Assembly (NCBI GenBank): GCA_951799405.1
Contig: OX637356.1
Coordinates: forward strand, 9,075,229 to 9,139,228
DNA length: 64,000 nt
Direction: 5' to 3'
From: Agapetus fuscipes
Taxonomy: Eukaryota > Arthropoda > Insecta > Trichoptera > Glossosomatidae
Part shown: positions 1 through 12,143 of the stretch, one piece after another
Layout: the number at the start of each line of letters is the position of its first letter
Position numbering within the stretch: the stretch's first letter is position 1
The notes under the pieces: model-generated
What the model was told of the DNA's origin: nothing
What the model saw: only the letters and a program-made list of their open reading frames with translations
Database searches by the model: none
Program-made: the position numbers and the translations under genes

Positions 1-47
1 TTTGCACGGATTTTCAAAATTTTTAATTTCAAAAACATCCTTAAAAA

Positions 48-266
48 AATAATAATAATAATAGGATGATTTATTTGGTGAGCGCTGTTTTTGTGTGTAT
101 CACAACTCAAGAGCTCTCTGCGAGCTTGGTCGTTACTGTAGAAAGCGCCAATTCTCAAACAAGACCCAGTTGTTGTAAGGTTGGATGGACCTTTCAGTGA
201 CCAGTATTTGGTAAAGGTTTATGAATTTTTCAAACCAGTGAAGAGCACATATGGAAATATAAATAT
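48..266 (-). repeat. SINE-B fragment with (AAT)n tail
   Basis: The minus-strand copy runs from an (AAT)n tail at 48-62 through GGATGATTTATTTGGTGAGC to about 266. The tRNA-like head is lost. Confidence 0.75.
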
Positions 267-895
267 ACTGGCTTATAGGTTGGTATGACGATGACCATGC
301 ATACTGTAAAAATGGTTCACTTTGCTAACGTCACCCCTGCTTTAGGAAAGGTCGGCAAATGATGCAAGGTTTTTGTTTATTTGAGTTTTGGATTTTAATT
401 TGTGAGTAAGTAATGCCTTGACTTATTGGTTAGTATGCGGCTGACCAATCATACTGTAAAAATGGTTCACATTGCCAATGTCCCCCTTGTTTCAGAGAAG
501 ATTGGCAAAAATTGTTTATGTTCATTTCAGGTTTGGATTTAATTTGTAAATACACGTGCAGCATTTGTAAGCACGAACTTACACGTGTATGTTTGTCGGC
601 ATGCATTTTATATGAATTTTATTGAAAAACGAGAACCCTGATCTATCTATAATATAATCTATAATCTTAGTTGCGCAGAGATATATTAACATTTAAGGCT
701 CTCAAATGGATGCCCACAAACAAACACGTGTAGTTCGCGCTTACAAATGCTGAATGTGTACTTACAAATAAAATCCAAACCTCAAATGATCATAAGCCCT
801 ACAACTTTTGCGGACCTTCCCTGAGACAGGGGTGACATTGGCAAAGTGAACCATTTTTTACAGTAAAGGTGGTCAGCCTCATACCAACCTAATAA
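266..895. repeat. cluster of three repeat-C copies
   Basis: Two + copies (about 266-413 and 415-640) and one minus copy (about 641-895) of the dispersed repeat with GGTTGGTATGAGGCTGACC at one end and CTATAATCTAAGTTGC at the other. The second and third lie tail to tail. Confidence 0.75.
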
Positions 896-2280
896 TAAAA
901 AAGGATTTCCATCACAGTTTTGTTATATTTGCATTCACAAATTGCAAAAAGGTTTTCTTGCAAGGATGTTGCCAATTTTAATTTCTCTCGACTTGCAAAC
1001 GTCAGTCAATAACAAAATATGTATTGCAACCCTTGAAACCCGGCCGCCAAACATCACAGGTTTTTTTTCATTTCAAAATGTGCCTTATTCATGAAAAATA
1101 ACATGTCTAAACTATCTTGCGTCAATTCTCTTAGGTCAACAAAAAAGTTTTCTCAATTTTTTTTTAATAAAAACCATTTTTATTTTAGTCTTTAACTTTA
1201 TGAATCAAGATGAAAGGGCTTTCATTAGACATGGTCTATTGCAGTATAAAGCCAAGAGTCATCTATGTTGCCAAATGAAATTAAAAGTTCATCCACTATG
1301 CAATACTTAAATTGATTAATTACTTGGCCTATTTTTCGCGTTCTTAATAAGTACCTTGAGGGTTCTTGAGGTGTGATTCACACGAAAATAGCGCTCCCCA
1401 AATAAATCATTGAAACCTATGGACTCATATTATAATTACTAGCTAAGCTTTAGATTTCACCTAAACTATAGTTAAACAGTTAAAAGAAATATAATTATCA
1501 AATTTAAATTATTTAAAAAATTCAAATGGAAACAAAGTTTTAATTCACTTATCATTTATTTCATGCTTAGGTTAATATCCAGAATATCTAGAGTCATAAA
1601 AAAACGGATCCTGGATGTAGAAGGTTATGACTCTGGAGTAAATGAAAGAAATGTGTAAGGACAGAAAGAAATAGCGGTTGATCTGTAATTTTGGCGGCTA
1701 GGGGTTTTCAAAATTTTACAATTTATATTACAATTTGTTTTCTGTTTAGTTATTTGATGTCCATATATACTATTGTTTAGGCTTCATACTTCGGCAATGT
1801 TCGATTTTAGTTAACTCGAGATTGAGTATTTTAAATAAAAGTTCAAGTAATAGTTAACTAAAATATTACTACAGTTCAATATACCGGGCCTTAGGTAGTA
1901 TATAAGTTTACTCATCATTCAAATAATGACAGATTTTAAAAAACAATAAAGACAAAAAAACGTTACTAAAATTATTGCCTTACACCTTAAAAAGTACTTT
2001 TTGTAAGGATGTCAAAATATTTAAACGTATTTATTACGTTTTGTTTCGTAAACAAATTAAGTTTGTTCTGTTGGTGACTTTCCTAATAAATAAATAAATG
2101 GTTGATCCAAGAGGCTTGATATTCCAACGATATATCTGACTTTTTTTTAATTAATAAAAACTAAAATACTTTTTTATTCAATGTAAATAAACAATCTGAG
2201 AATAAATAAAAACAAAATTTATCAAGTAACAATTGTACAACTTTAATTGAATTTGTTTATTTTTCCTTTGACCCACTTCG
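896..2280. other. AT-rich stretch without recognised gene
   Basis: Contains a degenerate dispersed repeat (about 930-1030) shared with 28250-28350 and 53030-53110, a SINE-B tail scrap (1357-1412), and a short scrap of LINE-G 3' end (about 1640-1672). No coding signal. Confidence 0.6.
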
Positions 2281-2480
2281 TCACGTGTTTGTCTTCCGGC
2301 CGCCATTTTGATTTTTCGTGGGACTCATTTCGGTGATTATCGTAAAAATTAGGTCTCCGTCTCCGAATTTCCCCGAGATTTCCCGAGATTTTCCGCGTCC
2401 GAAGCGCCCGACGAGCTTTGCTGCGGTATATTTAGCTCTCTCCGCCCGTCGCGCCGCTAGCACCAACATACGTCATGTCG
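2281..2480. promoter_or_regulatory. CpG-rich patch with YY1-like site, possible promoter
   Basis: I count about 24 CpG in 200 bases, in surroundings that are nearly CpG-free. It contains an E-box CACGTG (about 2283) and GGCCGCCATTTTG, which read on the minus strand is CAAAATGGCGGCC, the YY1-type element common at housekeeping promoters. Short frames on the minus strand cross it but resemble nothing known. It may be a promoter or first exon of a gene lying to the left, or a distal unc80 5' exon. Confidence 0.35.
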
Positions 2481-4440
2481 CCTTATAAGACTTGCAGGCT
2501 AAACTTAGACCCGGCTCTCATTGCCAAGTGGGCGGATTATTATCTAAACTGAAATATGCATTTTTGTTTTTCAATTTTAACCCAATTACTAATAATGTTA
2601 AAAAGTACACAAGAAAAAAACAATTTAAAAAAAAATGTAGAGTTCAAGAGAACCTTGTAAAATAGTTTGATTTGACAGTTATGTTGTGTTTTAAGATAAT
2701 AGGTAATTAACTATGTTTGAATCACGTTATAAAAAAAATAGACCACGAGTTTTCATTATGTATAATCATATTGATTTGGTATCAGAGTCCCTTATGAAAG
2801 AAAACATGACACAATAAAAAAGAAAACCATTGTAAGATCATGAAAGTAAAACTTAGCCTTCAACAGAATGTGCATTCGTTTTTAAATTTGAAATTAATTA
2901 ATAAGCGTTTATATTCTTTACAACTTGTAACCCTTAGCATGGCTTGACACCAAACCCTTTCGGGGTTGAAAATAGATTAAGAACAATGCCAATGTCACAC
3001 CATTCAAAGAAAGGTGGCATTAGTTGTTATTTGTGTCAAAAGCAAGGGTGCAACTGTCAATCAGAATGTAGGACAAACACGTGGCGACTCTTTTTTTGAC
3101 ATTTTGAAAATGTACCTAGACCTTGTGACGTCGTCAAATCAACTCATGTTGAATTTCTAAGAAAATATTGTGTTAAAATGCGCAAAAAATATTTTTAGGT
3201 ATAGCCATTTTTATAATAATTAAAATTTAATTTCGGATTAGTAATTTTAGAATGTTAGGATTTTTGCTCTGGATGAGTGATTGATATGTCTTGGGTCAAT
3301 TTTTTAATTCTTACACAAAAATAATATTTTTTGAAAAAGAGGTGTAAGTCGGTCATTTCAAAGTTATTATTTTCAGAGGCGTGCACAATTTCATAACACT
3401 GATTTTCCACTAGGCATTGCTTAACACAAGTATTTATTTTTAGCTGGACTTCAGAACACATGAGTTATGTTACATCACTGATTTTACAACTTCCTTTCAA
3501 CTCATCACTTTTGATGTTAGAAATAAGAGTAATAAATCAAAATGTGACTTACTTTCAACATCCTTTGCGCTAAGATCGGCCTGAAAAACAAAACAAAAAA
3601 CTTTTTAACTCTCTGCAGTAGCAAGTTGAAACAAAAATCACACATCCGGGCGTCCATAAAAGCTCGTTTATGAGAATAATCACCAAGTAGTTAAGCGAGA
3701 ATCATCGAGTAGAACTGATAGAACACAATCTTCACACACAAAAACTCTTATGGTACGTGATATCGGATTACAATGAGTGCTCTCTTTAGGGTTTTCTTCC
3801 AAAACCTGAACGCGGTTACGTATGGTGGCTCCAGTGCCGGGCAACACTCTTGTTTAACTTTGGGGTTGAGTTGCTTTAGGTTGGGGTTGCAACTCTTCTG
3901 TTGAGGGGGCATGATGGCGATTGAGTTTGTCTAGACTCACCATTGTGAGTGCTGAGGGGTTTTGTCACTCTTCTAGTTCACTCGCAGATACACAGACTAC
4001 AAGTGGGGCCACGATACCTTCTGTTAGCTGGTTTTATCCGACTTAGATGGCGCTCCCGTCTGGATATTTGAGAATTGGCCCAGGAATCCGCCTGATGGCT
4101 ATTTTCAGAACCGCTCTGTCCCCCTTCATCTCGCTCCAACCTATACCATCTGACGAATGATAAAACAGGATGGATGCACTTCTGTTTGTTCGGCTTTTGG
4201 TGTGCTCTGGGTTGCTGTGAAAATCCACGATTGTTTCAAAAGCACCACTGCTTTTATGCTAAGCTATTTCAATAACGAATGAGCCCAGAGAATTATACCA
4301 GGAATCTCGCATATGAAGGAATATGGCAAAATCAAGAGGTACTCAACTGACTGTGTACCGACACAATTTTGAACTCCAGCAAAAACCTATGTTACTGGAA
4401 CGGTTTTCAGGAAAATTAGAAAATAAATAATTAATGACTT
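2481..4440. other. no recognised gene
   Basis: AT-rich DNA with short random frames only. The 3750-4210 part is less AT-rich but shows no known family. Confidence 0.5.
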
Positions 4441-4690
4441 ACTAACCTATAATGTATAATCTAAGTTACAAAGATAAATTGACATTTAAGGCTCATATTT
4501 AATGCATGCTCACAAGCAGGCATATGTAGGTTCGCGTTTACACATGCTGCATGTGCACATACAAAATAAACCAAACCTCACATGAACATAAACTTTGCAA
4601 CTCCTTCCGTCTTTCCCTAAAACCGGAGTGGTATTAGCAAAAGTGAATCAAGTTTTACAGCATGGGGAGCCTATTAGTTAAGGAACTAGA
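4441..4690 (-). repeat. repeat-C copy
   Basis: TATAATCTAAGTTACAAAG at the left and a degenerate version of the GGTTGGTATGAGG end at the right; minus orientation, diverged. Confidence 0.65.
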
Positions 4691-5637
4691 TATAGAATAA
4701 GAAGAAATAAAATAGGAAATAGAATGACAATAAGCCTATTCTAACGGAATAGCATAAATATAAAATAAAAAATACACCTTTTATAGTATTAATCGATAAG
4801 TAGGTTCGATATGTAAGTATTTATATTGATTACATCACAAAAAATCTTTTAAGTCAAATTATTAAGAATCTATTTTTTCAAGATATACTTGGATCATTTT
4901 TACAAATATGATAATCAAATCTTCATGATTCGATACTCCCCTAACACATTAAATACGTACACAATTTTGTTATAAGTTAGATTTTTTTATAAATTATGAA
5001 TTTCGTCATAATAGTAAGCAATAAATTTAGGTAAGTATGAATTATTATCAAGGAAATACTTTATTACTTATAGGTTGAATATAAATTAAAAAATGTAACA
5101 TAGAACGTTGTAATTCTAAGAAAATCATGGTTTCAACTTTTTTACATAGCGAATTTTGAACAAATCAGTTTTAACAAAGAGCAATTATTTTACTGGTTAC
5201 ACTGTAGTCGCATACACATATACATACCCACTGAATTTTCTTGTATGCGTGTATGTACTTACAAAGACATATTGACATGAAGGTACGTGTGTACTTGTAC
5301 CGTTGAATAGAAATAAACAAGCCTTGAAAATCTTATTATTGTCATGCACAATAGATAAAGTATTTTGAATATGATAATCTGGACCGAAAAAATGGCGGAT
5401 GATCTGTAATGTTGGTGGTCAAGGCTTTTAAATTTTAAATGGTCATTTTCATTGTATTTTTTTGAATTTATTGACTAATTTTTAAATCGTTAATGATTCA
5501 TGGTATGATTTTTGTACATATTTTTGTTCCTTGAAGAATAGGTTGGTATGAGGCTGACGATCCATACCTACAGTAAAAATTGATTCACTTTGCAAATGCC
5601 ACCCTATTTCAGGAAAGGGCGGCAATTATGGCCGATT

Positions 5638-5900
5638 ATGCAATTATGGTCGGGGTTATGCCCGAGGGGGCCAAGTGGGCTGATCTTTTTAGCGTGTATC
5701 GATTGGAACAACGTTGGTTCGATCTCCGCTTGGGTCATTCGACCATAACTTTGACCCTGGCTCAACAGATGTTATTGGGTAATTATTATTCAATAATTCA
5801 TTAAAAATAAACAATAATGAATTATAAAATTATGTTTCTGGCCAGGCAGAATAGGTTGGTGAATTGCATTCCTCTTCACAAATCTATTTTTTTATAAAAA
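5638..5900 (+). repeat. SINE-F, class II tRNA-like head
   Basis: The head has an A-box-like TTATGCCCGAGGGGGCCAAG and a B-box-like GGTTCGATCTCC. The spacing fits a tRNA-Ser/Leu type origin. The body (ATTATTCAATAATTCATTAA..GGCCAGGCAGAATAGGTTGG) ends in A-rich sequence. The same unit occurs inverted at 16685-16965 and 34515-34800. A repeat-C fragment (5535-5625) abuts it. Confidence 0.65.
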
Positions 5901-6599
5901 AAAAGAGTTGCAGGGCCCTGTTGATTTGAAATTTAGTTTATTTATTTGCAACATGTGTGCATGCAAACTTACACGTTTTGCCAATTTGGGGAATTCATTA
6001 ATTATGAAACTTAAATGTTATATATTTACATTTTATTTTATAAAAGCTATTGCTAATTTACAGCATTACAAAATTTACATAAAAAAAAATAAACCATAAA
6101 AACAATTCAAGACATTGTAACTTAACAAAATTAAAGAACTTAAAAATATTAATATAATTAGATAATTGATATTAGGGCCGGTTTAAACATATAAATGTTT
6201 CTTAATTTTGATTTAATATACTTATCCAAATAGTTAATCATTTGGTAAAAAAAAAAGCGAAGAATACAGAGCTTTTTAAGTTGTAGACATATTAGCAAAA
6301 TGGCAAAATCAGGAAGCAATAAAAAGGAAGATGGGAGTTGTTTTTTATTTATTATACCGCATTTCTTTTGCAATACTCAATCTGGGAATTGAGCCAAATT
6401 TCATAAAAACGTGTTTTATGATTAATCTAGTGCGATCTCCGACGCTGATTAAATAATCCTGAAACATGAGTTTAATTTGTGTTTTTTAAATTACGTACTT
6501 ATGAGTTTTTCATTTTTTTTTTTAAACTAGTGTGATTAGAAAATCTTCTTTATATGGGGTTTTAAAAAGGAATTTTCAGGGATCTATATTTTGAATTGA

Positions 6600-6990
6600 T
6601 TCCATAAAAACCCAATCTCAAATGAACATCTTACAACTCTCGCCGATCTTCCTGAAACAGGGATTACCTTGGCAAAGTGAACCAATGTTTTTACAGTATG
6701 GGTGGTCAGCCTCATACCAACCTATAAGTGGTATGCTGTAAAAGTCTCACTTATGCTGTAAAAAATGTTCATTTTCACTCCTGTTTGAAAGAAAGTCGAA
6801 GTACTCGTACAATGTTTATGCTCATTTGAGGTTTGGGTCGTTGTCAGTACACTTACAGCAAATGTGTCACCTCGCATGAATAGACACCTTGCAGCTCCTG
6901 CCGCTTTTCCGTGGAACCAGGGTGGCATTGTCAAAAGTGAACCAAGTTTTTACAGCATGGGGGTCTGCCTCATACCAACCTATTAGTCAA
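6600..6990 (-). repeat. two degenerate repeat-C copies
   Basis: Two minus-strand copies in a row, each ending CATACCAACCTAT (6710-6722 and about 6971-6983). Confidence 0.65.
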
Positions 6991-7010
6991 GGTACAACAT
7001 TCATCATCCT

Positions 7011-7140
7011 GAACTGAATCCACCTGAATCCACGTACTGAACTGTATCCACCTGAATCCATGAACTGAACTGAATCCACCTGAATCCATGAACTGAACTG
7101 AATCCACCTGAATCCATGAACTGAACTGTATCCATCCTGA
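7011..7140. repeat. 28-bp minisatellite, about 4.6 units
   Basis: Unit GAACTGAATCCACCTGAATC plus CATGAACT repeats at 7011, 7039, 7067, 7095 and 7123 (last one partial), with very few changes between units. Confidence 0.9.
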
Positions 7141-8230
7141 CATCATAACTGAGAAAGTAAGACAAGCATGATTTTCACGTTTCGACTCGTGCTTTTTTCC
7201 GTGTAGTTTCCCACTAAAATCCTCGTTCAGTATTTGTGTGCGCGGTGAGTAAGCCTAGTCGGATTTAGCAGCGACTGTTCTCTTGTTATGGGGCAGAAAT
7301 AGACTTCACCTTGAGGTGGGACTCAACCAGCGGCATGAGGGACGACGGCAACACAAAAACGCGGCAACTTTGTCAGTTTATGCTTGCCTATCCATGGATA
7401 ATAATAATAATAATTATGATAAATTTTATATAGCTCTATTTAGTTGTACTAACCACCCCACAAAAGATATGTACAATCTAAGTTGCAAAAAAAATAAACA
7501 TTTAGGGCCTGTTGCACCAAACTCCAAAAGGACAGAAATTAAAATAAAGTGTGATTTCTCTTCCATCAAATAAAAAAAATTGTTGCATTTACGTAGATCA
7601 GCTGATTTACATCATCTTACCTGTTCGAATTCCTTCATATTATAACCCACTTCCGAGAAATATTTATCTGAGGTCCTTATCAGAATTAAGCAACCAAATT
7701 ATATGTATCAATCAAATATTGATTGGAGGTTGGTGCAACAGGTCCTTGCAAAATAAAATCTCAAATCTCAAATCAACGTTACTCTTCAACTTTTGCCGAC
7801 ATTCCCTCAAACAGGGGTGATATTTATAATACTTGGTCTATTTTAGTGGTACTAATCATCCTATGAGTAACATTTCATAGTTAGTGAATTAATTATAAGG
7901 ATATTTTGTATTGTTTGTGTATTAACACTGTGAAAATTCATTTTGTTTCAATTTATAATTTTTGGATGAAATTTTTCAAGCAAAACACTGTTTATTTTCA
8001 CTATAGACTTTATTTAAAAGATTAAAATCTTTAAAACAAAATTACGAACGTTTTCGACCTAGAAGGTCATCATCATAAGTCATAATTATAAGGATTTTAA
8101 ATACACTGAGAAAAATAAACAATGGCCTAATGAAAATACCAGGGAAAATTTCGTTTTTTTTACAGTAGTCCTTATAGTATCCACACCATGTTTTAAATTA
8201 TTATTGAGCAACATTCTCATTTGCAGAACT

Positions 8231-8605
8231 CAATATCATCATCATGACCTCGACAGCCCTGGGTGTGCCTTGGCTGAATCCAGGGTTCTCCTCCACTCTC
8301 GCCTGTCCATCGCTTTTGCTCTCCAGCTACGTATGTCTGCCTTGGCTGCATCTGCATTTTCATCTGCTGTCAACAAGGTTATAGTGCCCAATAGAGCAAA
8401 CACATCAAACTTTGCAGACAGAAGCTTTGCGGTGGCCGGGCCGGTGGCCTGGAACAATTTACCCATCGGTGTTCGCGCGAACCAGCCTACCACCACCTTC
8501 AGAAAGGGACTGAAGACACTACTTTTCTCGAGAAGCCATGGCGCCCTTGAGATGGTCCTGGACCATTAAATGGCGCCACAGGAAAGAAATCATCCATCAT
8601 CATCA
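8231..8605 (+). mobile_element. LINE-H (CR1/L2-like) 3' end with open frame
   Basis: A frame open to 8569 encodes the C terminus of a CR1/L2-type reverse transcriptase protein. FADRSFAVAGPVAWNNLP then VRANQPTTTFRKGLKTLLF is the typical FAVAGP.LWN.LP...F...LK..LF ending. The 3'UTR ends in ATCATCCATCATCATC. Related copies lie at 14978-15166, 32905-34165 (split) and 62118-62260. Confidence 0.8.
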
Positions 8606-8705
8606 AAGAATGAAAAATATAGTTTGTCACATCAACATATTTTTACGAACTTGTACGTGCATACATGGTGTATAGAACGAGCTGGCACTGGTATGATGGT
8701 AGTAG

Positions 8706-9025
8706 TGTTGCGAACTACGAACTTCGAAGTGCCTACGTTCGCCGTACAGGTACAATAGTGGGTGTAAAACCGTCTGGCAGTGCAACGGCTGTCTAGTGTA
8801 ATCTAGAACAGAGATCGAAGGGTCTGGAATATCAAGAAAGACCTCTTGTGTACCTATATAAAGGGACTGCTCAGAGAGTGTCTCGATTAAAACGTTGAGC
8901 TGTGAAGTCGAAAGCCAGAGCTAGAAATCAATTGTTTTAAATTGTGAACCAAATCGTGTAAAATATGTTTTTTTTTAATAAATAATTTCAGTTTTATTAA
9001 AAGAGAACCCAGTAAAACCATAACA
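8706..9025 (+). promoter_or_regulatory. possible solo LTR / promoter-like segment
   Basis: The segment starts TGTTGCGAAC and ends ACCATAACA (TG...CA type). It holds TATATAAAGGG at 8855-8862, an initiator-like TCAGAGAG, then AATAAATAA near the end. This is the order seen in insect LTRs. No matching LTR, primer site or clear target duplication was found, so this is only a suggestion. Confidence 0.3.
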
Positions 9026-9029
9026 ATAT

Positions 9030-9230
9030 ACACAAAAAGGAACACAAGGCTGTGAGAATACACAGGGCAACGTGGATGGATGGAGTAAAAGCCAGACTGT
9101 CGTACGGGAGGAATGTGGGACTGGAGGAGAAAGGCTGTTGAACAAAGATCGCTGGCAACAATTGAGGAGGTCAAGGGTTGTATCATATTAAGGGCCACAG
9201 TTTTGAAGAACCTCGATGAAGCGTAAAGAT
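9030..9230 (+). mobile_element. degenerate LINE C-terminal remnant
   Basis: The frame reads like ATWMDGVKARLSYGRN..LEEK, similar to the ..RWVD.L......A.DR..W.. ending of retrotransposon proteins, but with stops. Weak call. Confidence 0.35.
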
Positions 9231-9814
9231 GTAAGTACGTATACTTGAAAGTATTTCAACAAAACAGATCACACGGATTTTGCAATCGTTTGCCAGGAAC
9301 AATGCCAATACGTGATCTTGAACTACATGAAAGCTCGCAAATCCAATTGTTGCATTCAAGGTGCAATACAATCGACTCAAACGACGATAAAAGCGAGTGC
9401 CAAAACATATCTACAACTAATAGAGCATAAAGATCATTTTTACATGCCAAGATATTTTTTTTATCGACTGGTATGTACTTTATTATATTGCGTAAGGTAT
9501 GACCTACCAGGGTTGAATATTTTCATATCTAGCATTCAGTATTTCGTCAATTTTTGTGTCAAGAATTTTCTGCCTAGTGTAGGGTTGACATCTTAAGAAG
9601 TCTTTTTTAATTAATGATTTTCATTTTATTTTTAAAGTTCATTTGAACGGTTGATTTAATGAGATAAAAAAGGTAAGGTTTTACTATATACCTACATAAA
9701 TATACTCGTATATTTTAAAAGTAGCATTCAATTTGGCTATAAAAAATTGTTGACATGTTTAAAATTGGTTTAAACACTGCAAGTTCGATATTGAAAATTT
9801 ACATTTACAAAATT

Positions 9815-10105
9815 GACCGGTCCGTAGTCTAGTTGTAACGCTTCGGCCTCGTAAATGGAAGGTCGTGGGTTTGAATCTCAGCCGAGCACCAGAAATGTCT
9901 CATTTATATTTTCAAATTTGCTCATCGCTGGGTTCAAAAATTCATTTACCTTTACGAAAGACCGGTCACCGAAGATCCATCCAGCCTTACAGCAACTGCG
10001 GGTATTGCTTGAGAATTGGCGGCTTGTGGCGACGAACAAGCTCGTAAAAAGTCCGGTCGATAGCTCAGTAGAATGCTTGCATTTCATGCCGAGAGTAAGG
10101 GTTCA
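9815..10105 (+). repeat. composite SINE-B + SINE-A
   Basis: SINE-B (GACCGGTCCGTAGTCTAG.. with a B-box-like GGTTTGAATC) runs to GACGAACAAGCTCG, then after TAAAAAGT a SINE-A head starts (CCGGTCGATAGCTCAG) and is cut at about 10105. The same join recurs at 11578-11840. Confidence 0.8.
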
Positions 10106-10503
10106 TTCATTTTTAAGTCCATTTTTTAATAATATTATTACCTAACTAAGTAGTTGATTATTTATTGACAGATAAAATGTGTAAGACATACTTAATATAT
10201 TGCTCTCTTTTCAGTAACACGCAAACAAATAATACAATAATTATTTTGATGGTACCGGAAATCTTATCTGTTTGACTTGAATTATTTCCAAGTCGAGGGA
10301 TGCTTTATTATAGTTGAGAGTATCGGAAAGCAATAGTAACATTAACCCATTTCGATAAAAGCTTTGATGTCATTTGATCGCATAAACAGTCTAGCCGCGC
10401 CTTCCTTTCTAAAGATAGACACAACCAATGTTATAGGAAGAAGAATACATAGCGGTTGAATAAATACATTGTGCAAGAAAGTAAGTGTTCATATACATGA
10501 TTT

Positions 10504-10623
10504 GTCAACGACGTTAGCCATGTTGAAAGCACCGGTTCCCATAGATCACCGAAGTTAAGCAACATTGGGCGCGGACAGTACTTGGATGGGTGACCGCTCA
10601 GGTACACCGCGTGTCGTTGGCAT
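10504..10623 (+). pseudogene. 5S rRNA-like copy
   Basis: About 120 bases match arthropod 5S rRNA along nearly the whole length. Conserved blocks include ACCGATC-type TAGATCACCGAAGTTAAGC, GGGCGCGG, AGTACTTGGATGGGTGACCG and ACACCGCGTG, with closing-stem ends GTCAACGAC and GTCGTTGGC. Internal promoter boxes are present. The last base is followed within 4 bases by a SINE rather than a T-run, so I treat it as a retroposed or chimaeric copy, not a proven working gene. Confidence 0.75.
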
Positions 10624-10627
10624 CTTG

Positions 10628-10940
10628 GACCGGTCCGTAGTCCGTAGTGGCAACACTTCGGACTCGTAAATGGAAGGTTGTGGATTCGGATCCCGGCGGA
10701 GCACAAAAATATACCATTTATATTTCGAATGTGCTCTACGCTGAGTTGAAAAATTCATAAACCTTTACCAAAGACCGGTCACTGAAAGGTCCATCCAACC
10801 TTACAACAACTGGGTCTTGCTTGAGAATTGGCGCTTTCTACAGCGACGACCAAGCTCGCAGAGGGCTCTTGAGGTGTAATACACACAAAAACAGCGCTCA
10901 CCAAATAAATCATCCTAATATTATTATTATTATTATTATA
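10628..10940 (+). repeat. full-length SINE-B
   Basis: Runs from GACCGGTCCGTAGTCC through the tRNA-like B box (GGATTCGGATCC) to CACCAAATAAATCATCC and an (ATT)n tail. Immediately preceded by the 5S-like copy. Confidence 0.85.
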
Positions 10941-11577
10941 AGGGATCAAAATCAATGTTAAAGGAAGAAGAATAGTAGTGACAGAAAGAGTAAGACAGTA
11001 AGTAGGTATTAATTTAAAATAATACTTAAAATAAGGGGAAAACGATGTAATGGGAAGAAGGATACAAAGTGATAGAAAGCGTAAGAAAGTAAGTATTCAT
11101 ATAAAAACAGTGCATCAAATAAGGAAACAAAACCAATGTTATAGAAAGAAGAATACATAGTAAGATAATTATGTAACTACAATGTATGAAAGGTAAGGAA
11201 AGATAATTATAAAAATAGCAAAGAACAAAAATATTAATTTATTTTTGTGTAAAAGCTTACTGTTATGAATATTTTTCTATTATTTTGAAGTTCCAATTTT
11301 AAAAATCAATTTGTTCACTTTTTAAATGTGTTTCCCAAAATCGCCGCTAGAGTCGCTAGTCGGCTTACAAAAGCTTACATAACAGAAGGCGGGAATTTCC
11401 TCCAGTGTTGCCATGGAGAGGGGAGAAAAATGGTGGTAGGTATAAAATCGATCTGTCACGTTGACTGCACGTGCTTCAAATAGGTAACACTAGTGTTATT
11501 TTTAAAAAGACTTTAAAGCTTTTCAAAAATACAAGGTCGTTCATATAATTTCAGAACCAAGAGAGAATGAACAAGGA

Positions 11578-11840
11578 GACCGATCCGTAGTCTAGTGGTA
11601 AAGCTTTAAGCTCGTAAATCGAAAATTGTGGAGTCAAATCATACCATTCAAAAAATGCTCTTCGCTGGGTTGTAAAATTCATTGCCTTTACCAAAGACCA
11701 GTCACAAAAGGTCTATCCAGACTCACAGCAACTGGGTCTTGCTCGAGAATTGACAATTTTTAGCGACGAACAAGCTCGTAAAAAACCGGTCGATGGCTCA
11801 GTTGGTGGAACGCTTGCATTCCATGCCGAGAGCAAGAGTA
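11578..11840 (+). repeat. second composite SINE-B + SINE-A
   Basis: GACCGATCCGTAGTCTAG.. to GACGAACAAGCTCGTAAAAA, followed directly by the SINE-A head CCGGTCGATGGCTCAGTTGG. Confidence 0.8.
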
Positions 11841-12143
11841 CAACACAGGCAAGAGGTTACACAGGCACTATGTGTGTAACCTCTCGCCTGCGTTACCCCC
11901 GCAGGGTTCGCATGTGGTGATTCGGAACCTATTTATTTTCACGTGTAAGGGGGCCGGTCTTAGGCCAACCACTTCAGTTGAAGTGGGGGTTTCCCAGCTT
12001 CCCAGGGAGCTGGTACTCATTTCTCGTCAAGGATGAGTAGACCTTGCCGGTATTTTATTTTGGGTTTTGAAATAAACACCGAACCGAACCCGAACTATCG
12101 GCATGGAATGCAAGCACTCTACCAACTGAGCTATCGACCGGAC
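11841..12143 (-). repeat. SINE-A copy inverted against its neighbour
   Basis: A near full-length minus copy ends in the tRNA-like head (GAGCTATCGACCGGAC on the + strand). It meets the tail of the + copy head to head, giving a short hairpin (GGCAAGAGGTTACACA / TGTGTAACCTCTCGCC) at about 11847-11888. Confidence 0.8.

Noticed and set aside
2281..2469. 62-codon minus-strand frame in the CpG patch
   Set aside because: Its openness is explained by GC-rich composition; no known protein start was recognised.
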